A DNA stretch of 9,284 nucleotides from positions 731 through 10,014 of the forward strand of contig DXMX01000067.1 in the NCBI GenBank assembly GCA_019413955.1. Direction: 5' to 3'. The number at the start of each line of letters is the position of its first letter. Position 1 is the stretch's first letter. The notes under the pieces were generated by a model, which was not told the DNA's origin, ran no database searches, and saw only the letters and a list, made by a program, of their open reading frames with translations. Source of the DNA: Collinsella sp. (GTDB taxonomy: Bacteria > Actinomycetota > Coriobacteriia > Coriobacteriales > Coriobacteriaceae). Below are positions 1-6,185 of the stretch, in pieces. A program made the position numbers and the translations under genes.

Positions 1-1
1 C

Positions 2-1261
2 ACGGGGCGGATTTCCGGGGATGCTGGTCCTTTGCTCGAGACGGTTGTCGATATGCTCGATGAGCTCGGGCGTCCGGATGAGTATTTCGATTGCATTCAG
101 GTTGCCGGTACTAATGGCAAGACTTCGACCACGCGTTTTTCGGCTGCCATCCTTCGTGGTGAGGGGTTAAAGACCGCACTGTATACGTCGCCGCAGCTGG
201 TGCGTTATCCCGAGCGCATGGAGGTTGACGGGCGCGTTGTGAGCGATGAGGCGTTTGCCCGTGGCGTTTCTGCCGCTGTTGAGGCGGGACATCGAGTGAA
301 TGCCCGTCGTGTGGCGGCGGGGGAGCGCGCCTATTCCATCACGCCGTTTGACTTGCTGACGGCTGCCGCGCTTGTCGTGTTTGCCGAGGCTGCGGTGGAT
401 GTTGCCGTGCTCGAGGTTGGTATGGGCGGACGTTGGGACGCCACGAGTGCGACCGACCCCGTTGCCGTTGCCATTACGGGCATCGGGCTCGATCACACGC
501 GCATTTTGGGCGATACGCTCGAAGCCATTGCGGCTGAGAAGGCTGCGGTTATCAAACCCGGGCGCTTGGTTGTTTTGGGCGAGGGCACGCACGAGGCGAG
601 CGTTCAGCGCGTGATGGATGCCCGCTGCCGCGCGTGCGGTGTGGTGCCACTCGTGGTGAGCCACGCCACGACTAAGGTGCCGGCGCATGTGGGCGACACG
701 GTTGAGTTTAGCTGCACCACGCCGCGTGCGATCTATGCGACGAGCATGGTTAAGCCGGCGTATCAGCCGCAGAATGCAGCGTGCGCGATTATGCTATGCG
801 AGGGGTATCTGGGCCGCGAGCTCGATCACGATGCGTTGGATGCATCGCTTATGGGCTGCCCCACGCCGGGTCGTTTTGACGTGCTGGGGACCAATCCGCT
901 CAAGCTGATCGATGCCTGCCATAACCCTCAGAGCTGCGAGAACTTTGTGAGCGCACTGGACGAGATCGATCCGTGCGTGGAAAATCGTCCCACGTTGCTG
1001 TGTGCCGCGCTGGCCGACAAGGACGTGGCGGGCATCGTCGACGTTTTGGTTCCGGCGTTCCCCCGCGTGGCCGTGACCCAGACCGATTCCGATCGCGCCC
1101 TGCCGGCAGAGGAACTCGCTGCCCTGGTGGACGCCGATAAGCTCGCGAGCGTGTATCCCAGCGTGTCCGAGGCCCTCGCAGCCTTCGATGCCGCGGGCGA
1201 GGCTTTCGTTGCCGCCGGCACCATCACCCTGGCCGGCGAAGTAGCAGGCCTGCTCCGCTAA
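2..1261 (+). CDS. folC: Dihydrofolate synthase / folylpolyglutamate synthase, 5'-partial
   Basis: Mur-ligase-family enzyme that adds L-glutamate to dihydropteroate and/or (tetrahydro)folates using ATP, in the cytoplasmic folate pathway. The reading frame is open from base 2 with no stop. A TTG at 32 is possible, but FolC proteins normally carry about 40-50 residues before the P-loop and only about 35 are in the window, so the true start is probably just upstream and the gene is cut by the window edge. Visible motifs are the P-loop GTNGKTST (about nt 107-130), EVGMGGRWDAT (about 413-445), GLDHTRILG followed by EKAAVIKPG (about 485-565), and PTPGRFD then DACHNP (about 863-928), the last being the usual DGAHNP box with two substitutions. 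The C-terminal Mur-ligase domain is complete and ends with TAA at 1259-1261. Whether it has one or both activities cannot be read from sequence. Confidence 0.93.
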   Translation, partial: TGRISGDAGPLLETVVDMLDELGRPDEYFDCIQVAGTNGKTSTTRFSAAILRGEGLKTALYTSPQLVRYPERMEVDGRVVSDEAFARGVSAAVEAGHRVNARRVAAGERAYSITPFDLLTAAALVVFAEAAVDVAVLEVGMGGRWDATSATDPVAVAITGIGLDHTRILGDTLEAIAAEKAAVIKPGRLVVLGEGTHEASVQRVMDARCRACGVVPLVVSHATTKVPAHVGDTVEFSCTTPRAIYATSMVKPAYQPQNAACAIMLCEGYLGRELDHDALDASLMGCPTPGRFDVLGTNPLKLIDACHNPQSCENFVSALDEIDPCVENRPTLLCAALADKDVAGIVDVLVPAFPRVAVTQTDSDRALPAEELAALVDADKLASVYPSVSEALAAFDAAGEAFVAAGTITLAGEVAGLLR

Positions 1262-1274
1262 CCCCGCCAACGGG

Positions 1275-1292
1275 GCAGCCAATTTGGGCTGC
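1275..1292 (+). other. Small hairpins just after folC
   Basis: Immediately after the folC stop, CCCCG/CGGGG (1262-1266 and 1271-1275) and then GCAGCC/GGCTGC (1275-1280 and 1287-1292) can each form a short stem. They could help end folC transcription, but no T-run follows either one, so a canonical intrinsic terminator is not supported. Confidence 0.25.
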
Positions 1293-1296
1293 TAGT

Positions 1297-1452
1297 CACG
1301 AAATGGGGCTATCTACTACGTTTGAGCGGTTGCCCTCGACCACACCGAGAATTGCGAAATGAAAACCGCAGGTAGATGGCTTACCAGTTTTGCGAAAACA
1401 CGGGCATGGTCGACCCATGCGGGCTAAACGTAGTAGATAGGCCGTTTTTGTG
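1297..1452. repeat. 156-bp non-coding element with inverted ends (MITE- or REP-like)
   Basis: CTATCTACTACGTTT at 1309-1323 is repeated as its exact reverse complement at 1426-1440 (15 of 15). The similarity continues imperfectly outward (8 of 12 positions) to CACG at 1297 and GTG at 1452. Inside are nested smaller dyads: GCATGG/CCATGC (1404-1409 and 1415-1420), and AAAAC with GGTA (1362-1374) against TACC with GTTTT (1382-1391). No open reading frame is evident. The form fits a small mobile palindromic element or a long structured RNA. Copies elsewhere in the genome cannot be tested here. Confidence 0.6.
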
Positions 1453-1465
1453 GCGGCATTCATGT

Positions 1466-1498
1466 AATGCGGCAAAGGGACGGCCCCTTTGCCGCATT
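1466..1498. repeat. Perfect 14-bp-stem hairpin downstream of the M24 peptidase
   Basis: AATGCGGCAAAGGG (1466-1479) pairs perfectly with CCCTTTGCCGCATT (1485-1498) around a 5-nt loop. It begins 3 nt past the stop codon of the minus-strand peptidase gene, so it may terminate or stabilise that transcript. There is no T-run on either strand, so classical intrinsic termination is doubtful. The AAAGGGACGG core resembles dispersed REP-type palindromes that I recall from Gram-positive genomes. Confidence 0.55.
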
Positions 1499-1500
1499 GT

Positions 1501-2589
1501 CTAGTCTAAGCGGACCGGATCGTGGGGGTAGGCGTTGAGGATCTCGACGCCGGACTCGGTAACTAGGGCCAGGTCCTCGATGCGGACGCCGGTGTGGCCG
1601 GGGAGGTAGATGCCCGGCTCGATGGAGAAAGTCATGCCAGGCTCGACAACCTGCTCGTTGACGAACGAGACGTCGCCCGGCTCGTGGTCCTGCAGACCGA
1701 TCGAGTGTCCCAGACGGTGCGTAAAGTACTGCCCATAGCCTGCATCCTCAATCACGTCGCGTGCGGCACGGTCCAAGTCGCACATACGCACGCCCGGCGC
1801 GATGAGCGCCTCGGCGGCCTCGTTGGCGCGGCGCACGATGTCGTAGATGCGTGCCGTCTCCTCGTCCGGCTCGCCCCAAAAGAACGTGCGCGTCATGTCC
1901 GAGCAGTAGTTGCAGCGGCGTCCGCCAATGTCGAACAGCACCACGTCGCCGCGCTTGAGTACGGTGTCGTCGGGCTCGTGGTGCGGGTCGCCGGCGTTGG
2001 CGCCAAAGCTCACGATGGGCGGAAAGCTGAAGCCCTCGCAGCCGTGCTTGCGATACAAGCCGGGCATCTGGTCGGCGATTTCGCGCTCCGTCACGCCTTC
2101 GTGGACGAGCTTGATGGCGTCGGCCATCACAGCGTCGTTAGCAGCTGAGGACACGCGCATGAGCTCCTGCTCGGCGGCATCCTTATGGGTGCGCGCGGCG
2201 GTGACGGCAAAGTCGCCCAGGAAAAACTCGCTCGCAGCATGGCGCTCCATGAGCGGCATCAAAAAGCCGGAACGCATGACGGTGTCGATGCCGAGCGGTT
2301 TGGTCGGATCGACCTCGCGAGCGATGGCGTCGGCCACGACGTCGGTATCGGTGTGGTAGGCAACGCGGGCATTGTCATACTCGGGCAGCTGATGCAGCGC
2401 GTTGACCAAGATTACGGGCTCGCTACCGCGCGCGAGCAGCACGCCGCAAAAACGCTCGAACATATCTGCATAAAAGCCGGTCAGGTAATAGATCGACCAC
2501 GGGTCGTTTACGAGCAGCTGTGCGCCGGGGTGCTGGGCCTCGAGCGCATCGAGCACGCGCGCCACACGCTGGTCATCGACATGTGCCAT
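1501..2589 (-). CDS. M24-family Xaa-Pro aminopeptidase / Xaa-Pro dipeptidase (PepQ/PepP-like)
   Basis: Cytoplasmic metallopeptidase of 362 residues that likely cleaves Xaa-Pro bonds in peptides. An N-terminal creatinase-like domain spans about residues 1-135 and the pita-bread catalytic domain about 140-362. All five metal ligands expected for the family are present: D220 (VVLFDIGG), D231 (CSDMTRTF), H295 (HRLGHSIG), E324 (SIEPGIY) and E338 (VRIEDLA), with H204 in the PHHEP segment. The frame is open 17 codons further upstream, but the ATG at 2587-2589 is chosen because AAAGGA lies 6 nt before it and the extra residues (MRGRLGYHGG...) do not look like the family. It lies downstream of and co-directional with the flavoprotein operon, separated by a large palindrome, so it is probably expressed separately. 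Aminopeptidase versus dipeptidase specificity is not decidable from sequence. Confidence 0.92.
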   Translation of the reverse strand: MAHVDDQRVARVLDALEAQHPGAQLLVNDPWSIYYLTGFYADMFERFCGVLLARGSEPVILVNALHQLPEYDNARVAYHTDTDVVADAIAREVDPTKPLGIDTVMRSGFLMPLMERHAASEFFLGDFAVTAARTHKDAAEQELMRVSSAANDAVMADAIKLVHEGVTEREIADQMPGLYRKHGCEGFSFPPIVSFGANAGDPHHEPDDTVLKRGDVVLFDIGGRRCNYCSDMTRTFFWGEPDEETARIYDIVRRANEAAEALIAPGVRMCDLDRAARDVIEDAGYGQYFTHRLGHSIGLQDHEPGDVSFVNEQVVEPGMTFSIEPGIYLPGHTGVRIEDLALVTESGVEILNAYPHDPVRLD

Positions 2590-2595
2590 GAAACA

Positions 2596-2601
2596 TCCTT
2601 T
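2596..2601 (-). promoter_or_regulatory. Ribosome binding site that sets the M24 peptidase start
   Basis: On the minus strand AAAGGA ends 6 nt before the ATG at 2589. It supports a 362-residue protein rather than the 379-residue longest open frame. Confidence 0.7.
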
Positions 2602-2641
2602 CGCTAGGTTGCCACCATGGTATCCCAAGCGCCCCCTCATA

Positions 2642-2708
2642 AGTTGCGGTGAAATACGGACTGTTTAGCGGCCTGAAGCCATAAAACAGTCCGTATTTCA
2701 CCGCAACT
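2642..2708. repeat. 25-bp perfect inverted repeat between the operon end and the peptidase gene
   Basis: The 25 bases at 2642-2666 (AGTTGCGGTGAAATACGG then ACTGTTT) are the exact reverse complement of 2684-2708, around a 17-nt centre that contains a small GGC/GCC stem (2670-2672 and 2678-2680). As RNA on either strand this is a very stable hairpin. It sits between the DUF1667 gene and the peptidase gene, both on the minus strand, and could insulate or terminate transcription, although no T-run follows. Its length and perfection suggest a dispersed palindromic element. Confidence 0.65.
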
Positions 2709-2735
2709 GCGGAGGAGGACCGGGTGGATGGCGGG

Positions 2736-2768
2736 GTAGCTAAAAGAGCCTCGTCCCAAATTAGCTAC
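2736..2768. repeat. Inverted repeat enclosing the DUF1667 stop codon
   Basis: GTAGCTAA (2736-2743) and TTAGCTAC (2761-2768) are perfect reverse complements around a 17-nt loop. The right arm contains the TAG stop (2765-2767) of the DUF1667 gene. On the minus-strand transcript this hairpin would close the operon's 3' end. There is no clear T-run after it. Confidence 0.4.
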
Positions 2769-3157
2769 TCGATGTCCATGCTGGCGATTAGGTTGATGTT
2801 GGTGTCTAGGAGGTTCTCCAGCACGACGTCGCCCATGCGGATGGGGGCTTCGACGACCACGCCGCGTAGGAGGTCCATGGCTTGGGCATGGAGTGCCAGC
2901 GGGATGGCTTCGGATGTGCGCACGGGGAGCAGGGCTTCGTCGCTGCCGGAGACGGCCACGGTCGTCGTGAGCACGCGCATGGGGCAGGTGAGCTCCTGAT
3001 GTGCGAACGTATCGCCGCGCGGGCAGCTGTTGCCGGTTACGGAGCGCACTTCCACCACGGCGCCATTGGCGTCGCGCTCCACCTTTACGGTCAGAAGGCA
3101 TTCGGATGGGCAGGTCGTGCAGTTGAACTGCAATGTTTCGGTCACATTCGTGCTCAT
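2765..3157 (-). CDS. DUF1667 domain protein, cysteine-rich partner of flavin dehydrogenases
   Basis: Small protein of 130 residues. The N-terminal half carries a cysteine pattern typical of DUF1667: C13 and C16, then C20 (CTTCPSEC), C45 in NSCPRGDTFAHQE and C58 in LTCPMRVLTTTV. These are suited to binding a metal or Fe-S centre. The C-terminal half (about 75-130) is the family's alpha/beta part ending in NLLDTNINLIASMDIE. Family members are usually encoded next to a GlpA-like dehydrogenase and a second FAD oxidoreductase, exactly as here, so an electron-transfer or scaffolding role in that complex is inferred. No enzymatic function is established for it. The ATG lies 4 nt after the upstream gene's stop. 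Its ribosome binding site GAGGAGG (3167-3173) lies inside the last codons of that gene, so translation is probably coupled. Confidence 0.88.
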   Translation of the reverse strand: MSTNVTETLQFNCTTCPSECLLTVKVERDANGAVVEVRSVTGNSCPRGDTFAHQELTCPMRVLTTTVAVSGSDEALLPVRTSEAIPLALHAQAMDLLRGVVVEAPIRMGDVVLENLLDTNINLIASMDIE

Positions 3158-3161
3158 GGCC

Positions 3162-4550
3162 TTACGCCTCCTCAACGGGGTCGACGGACAGAATAAGCTT
3201 GCTGGCACCCAGGTTGAGCGCTTGTTTGATGACCTTTGCCGGCAGCGGGAAGCTTTCCATAACGCTTGGCTTAAACGCGCGGACCTTGCCTGCAAGCAGT
3301 TCCTCGTCGTCTGCCAGAATACGCACGCGGGCGGCGTCGACCGGTCGGCGCACACGGAAGTTGAGTTTGGTGAGCGCCACAGCCGTAACGCGTCCCGGCA
3401 GCGCGTAGCCCGCAATGCCGGCGGGGGAGACCGTGAGCTGACAATTCACGCCCGTCTCGACATCCGCGCTGCCACCCAGTGCGTACGCCGCCGCGGCTGC
3501 ACCGGCACGCTCGGACTCGGTCGTCACGTTGTCGGCCAGGTCGTGCACGTGCAGTACGTTGCCACAGGCAAAGATGCCCGGCACGCCCGTTTGCAGGCTC
3601 TGATCAACCACGGCGCCGCGCGTGCGTAGGTCAAGCTCCACGCCTGCGGCAACCGAAAGCTCGTTTTCGGGAATCAGACCCACCGAAAGCAGCAGCGTGT
3701 CGCACGGAACAACGCGCTCGGTTCCCGGAATGGGCGCCAGGCTCTCGTCGACCTGACTCACCTCGACGGCCTCCACGCGATCGTGTCCGATCACGCGCGT
3801 GACGGTGGTGGACAGGTGCAGCGGAATGCCAAAGTCGTCCAGGCAGTTCTTGACGTTGCGGCGCAGACCGTTGGCGTACGGCATGAGCTCGTACACGCCC
3901 TCGACAGAAATCCCCTCGAGCGTGCAGCGGCGCGCCATGATCAGCCCGATGTCGCCTGAGCCCAAAATGATGGCGCGCGAGCCGGGCTTGAGGTTTTCGA
4001 TATTGATGTATCGCTGCGCCAGGCCCGCCGTAAACACGCCGGCGGGACGGCTGCCGGGGATCTTGATCTCGCTGCGCGTGCGCTCGCGGCACCCCATGGC
4101 AAGGACGACCGCGCGTCCGGTGAGCTGCAGCATGCCGGTACGGCTCATGATTGTGACGGTATGACCCGCACCGGCTTCTGCGTTCGAGGCATCCGCGCCC
4201 AGCGCGTCATCGCCCTCCTCCGAATCGATCCCCAGCACCATGCTGTCCAAGAACAGCGCGATGTCGGTCGCGCGAACCTGGTCGATAAAGCGCTGCGCGT
4301 ACTCGGGACCTGTGAGCTCCTGTTTAAAGTGCGACAGGCCAAAGCCGGGGTGGATGCACTGTCGGAGGATTCCTCCTAGATGCTGCTCGCGCTCCACGAT
4401 GGCCACGTGTGCGCCTGCCTTATGCGCGGCCAGCGCGGCCGCCATGCCGGCAGGTCCGCCGCCGATAACGACCACGTCGAAGGCCTGCGTCGGCACGGCG
4501 TCCGCGGTGCCGTCGGTCGCGCTCGCTGCATTTACTTCAAAGCTCTCCAC
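3162..4550 (-). CDS. FAD/NAD(P)-dependent oxidoreductase, second flavoprotein of the operon
   Basis: A two-dinucleotide-fold flavoprotein of 462 residues (Pyr_redox_2 type). The FAD motif GGGPAG is at residues 30-35, the conserved CIHPGFGLSHFKQELTG segment begins at C65, GCRERTR is at 153-159, the NAD(P) motif GSGDIG at 197-202, and the C-terminal FAD segment IFACGNVLHVHDLAD at 326-340. It probably accepts electrons from, or donates them to, the GlpA-like subunit encoded immediately upstream, playing a role like that of GlpB/NADH-oxidoreductase subunits; the final acceptor is unknown. The start is GTG (4548-4550), 1 nt after the upstream TAG, with GAAGGGGG (4560-4567) 9 nt before it. Residues 1-23 are an unconserved-looking leader, and 108-129 are an acidic, alanine-rich insertion likely to be a surface loop. 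The substrate cannot be assigned. Confidence 0.9.
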   Translation of the reverse strand: MESFEVNAASATDGTADAVPTQAFDVVVIGGGPAGMAAALAAHKAGAHVAIVEREQHLGGILRQCIHPGFGLSHFKQELTGPEYAQRFIDQVRATDIALFLDSMVLGIDSEEGDDALGADASNAEAGAGHTVTIMSRTGMLQLTGRAVVLAMGCRERTRSEIKIPGSRPAGVFTAGLAQRYINIENLKPGSRAIILGSGDIGLIMARRCTLEGISVEGVYELMPYANGLRRNVKNCLDDFGIPLHLSTTVTRVIGHDRVEAVEVSQVDESLAPIPGTERVVPCDTLLLSVGLIPENELSVAAGVELDLRTRGAVVDQSLQTGVPGIFACGNVLHVHDLADNVTTESERAGAAAAAYALGGSADVETGVNCQLTVSPAGIAGYALPGRVTAVALTKLNFRVRRPVDAARVRILADDEELLAGKVRAFKPSVMESFPLPAKVIKQALNLGASKLILSVDPVEEA

Positions 4551-4551
4551 C

Positions 4552-6015
4552 CTAGCGCACCCCCTTCAAAGGTCCCTCGACCAGCCAGGAGCCGGCGTCC
4601 TCCAGTAATACCTCGCTGGGGTCGCAGTCCAGCTCTCGGGCAAGAATCGCCACCACACGGCTCTGGCAAAAGCCGCTTTGGCACCGACCCATGCCGGCGC
4701 GGCAGCGGCGCTTGACGCCCTCGACCGAAACCGCGCCCGGGCGGCGTCGGATCGCGGCCACGATCTCGGCCTCGGGCACCGTCTCGCAGCGGCAGACAAT
4801 CTGCCCCCACGCGGGATCGGACTCAATGAGCTCTTTCTTGCGCGCGAGCGGTGCACGGTCAAAATCGTCCGGCGCGCGGCGAATCGGGTCCCAATCGTTC
4901 CGTTCATGCAGGGCAACGCCCGCCTCGCGCATCACGTGCTCCATGCGCTCGGCAATGGCCGGCGCGCTTGCCACACCCGGTGACTGAATACCAGCCGCCT
5001 GGAACAGCCCCGGCACCACGGCCGACTGTCCAATAAAGAAGTCGTTCGTTCCCTGAATGACCGGACGCCCGCCGGCAAATGCGCGCACCACGCGGCGCGT
5101 GTCCAGATCGGGCACCAGCTTGCGCGCGCCGGTCAGCAGCGCGTTCACATCGCTTGCATAGGTCTGCGTGTCACCCGGCTCGCGCACGGCAGCCGTGGCG
5201 GTTATCACTGTGTTGCCGTGCACGGTGCCCGTGACAATAACGCCCTTCGAAATCGGCGTCGGCACCGGGTAGAGCGGCATGAGCGTGCACGGTTCCTTGT
5301 CCAGCACCACGATGTTGCCCTGACGCCAGACCATCTGGAACTCCTCGGCGCCCACCATATGCGAGATGTCCGCGGCACCGTTGCCCGCGGCGTTGATCAG
5401 ATAGCGGCAGCGTACGTCTCCGGCGGGCGTCGCCAGCGTAAAGCGCGCAGCCCCGTCGGTAGCCTCGCTGCCAGCAACCTCAATCGCTTCCACCGGTGCG
5501 GAGCGCATAAACGTCACCCCGTTGGCGACGGCGTTCTCCAGCGCGGCAATGGCGACCTCAAACGGATCCACAAAGCCAGTGGAGGGACACCACAGCGCGC
5601 ACGTCGCCTCGGCACTGGCCCGCGGCTCTAATTCGTGGATGCGGTTGGGTCCGACGATTGACAGCTCGGGCACGCCGTTGGCATGGCCGTTGCACCGCAG
5701 CTTCTCCAGCTGCGCGCGGTCCTCGTCGTTAAAGCCCAGCACCATCGACCCGGTGCGGCGGAACAGAAAGCCCAGCTCCTGCGCCCACGTACCGTACAGC
5801 TCGCAACCACGAGCGTTGACCTGGGCCTTAACCGTGCGCGGTGTCGGATCGTAGCCGGCGTGCACCAGGCCGCCGTTGGCCTTCGATGCGCCCAGCGCGA
5901 TATCGTTTGCTGCCTCGACCACGCAAGTAGACAGGTCATAGCGCGCGAGCTGCCGCGCGATGGCGCATCCGGTGATGCCAGCGCCGACAATCGCGATATC
6001 AAACGTTTCTGCCAC
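4552..6015 (-). CDS. GlpA-like FAD-dependent dehydrogenase with C-terminal BFD-type [2Fe-2S] domain
   Basis: First gene of the operon, 487 residues. A DAO-type FAD domain (about 1-370) has the dinucleotide motif GAGITG at 11-16, the substrate/flavin segment ASKANGGLVHAGYDP at 43-57, AFAGGRPV at 312-319 and GIQSPGVASAPA at 342-353. The C-terminal domain (about 405-487) is of the BFD/Fer2 type, with C408 and C410 (VCRCET) and C445 and C450 (GMGRCQSGFC) as cluster ligands, plus an extra cysteine C438 in KRRCRAG. The layout matches anaerobic glycerol-3-phosphate dehydrogenase subunit A and related 2-hydroxyacid (LhgO-like) dehydrogenases. Glycerol-3-phosphate is the likeliest substrate, but no glpK or glycerol transporter is in view. 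The start is GTG (6013-6015) with GGGAGG (6020-6025) 4 nt upstream. It is followed after 1 nt by its flavoprotein partner, so the two are likely co-translated. Confidence 0.88.
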   Translation of the reverse strand: MAETFDIAIVGAGITGCAIARQLARYDLSTCVVEAANDIALGASKANGGLVHAGYDPTPRTVKAQVNARGCELYGTWAQELGFLFRRTGSMVLGFNDEDRAQLEKLRCNGHANGVPELSIVGPNRIHELEPRASAEATCALWCPSTGFVDPFEVAIAALENAVANGVTFMRSAPVEAIEVAGSEATDGAARFTLATPAGDVRCRYLINAAGNGAADISHMVGAEEFQMVWRQGNIVVLDKEPCTLMPLYPVPTPISKGVIVTGTVHGNTVITATAAVREPGDTQTYASDVNALLTGARKLVPDLDTRRVVRAFAGGRPVIQGTNDFFIGQSAVVPGLFQAAGIQSPGVASAPAIAERMEHVMREAGVALHERNDWDPIRRAPDDFDRAPLARKKELIESDPAWGQIVCRCETVPEAEIVAAIRRRPGAVSVEGVKRRCRAGMGRCQSGFCQSRVVAILARELDCDPSEVLLEDAGSWLVEGPLKGVR

Positions 6016-6032
6016 GGTGCCTCCCAGACAAG

Positions 6033-6047
6033 TTGACAGGCTGTCAA
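6033..6047. promoter_or_regulatory. Candidate operator upstream of the flavoprotein operon
   Basis: TTGACAG and CTGTCAA form a perfect 7-bp dyad around a single G, 18-32 nt upstream of the GTG start at 6015. This is the size and place expected of a repressor site overlapping the promoter or early leader. No regulator gene is adjacent and no good -10/-35 pair is obvious, so the role is inferred. Confidence 0.4.
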
Positions 6048-6185
6048 TAAGACTATCCTACGGTCTGCACGCCCCCAGCGCGGCGGCAATGCGGCGAACA
6101 GCCCCGCAACACCCGCCAACGGCAGGCGAGGGGAGACTCGGTAACGTCGATAACCTCGTTTGCCGCCCCTGGTGTCAGAGTTTTG
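6048..6185. other. GC-rich gene-free stretch before the repeat array
   Basis: No convincing gene is seen. The segment from about 6157 (CGTTTGCC) to 6185 resembles the inter-hairpin segment at 6241-6266, and 6141-6156 may be a decayed repeat arm, so the array may once have extended further left. Confidence 0.3.

Noticed and set aside
32..34. TTG as the true start of folC
   Set aside because: The frame is open to the window edge and the protein would be short before its P-loop compared with the family, so an upstream start is more likely.
2590..2640. N-terminal 17-residue extension of the M24 peptidase
   Set aside because: The internal ATG has a good ribosome binding site, while the extension runs into the palindromic intergenic DNA and does not resemble the family.
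6141..6160. A thirteenth, degenerate repeat arm left of the array
   Set aside because: Only the flanking CGTTTGCC is clearly shared with the array. The 15-nt core is too diverged to call.
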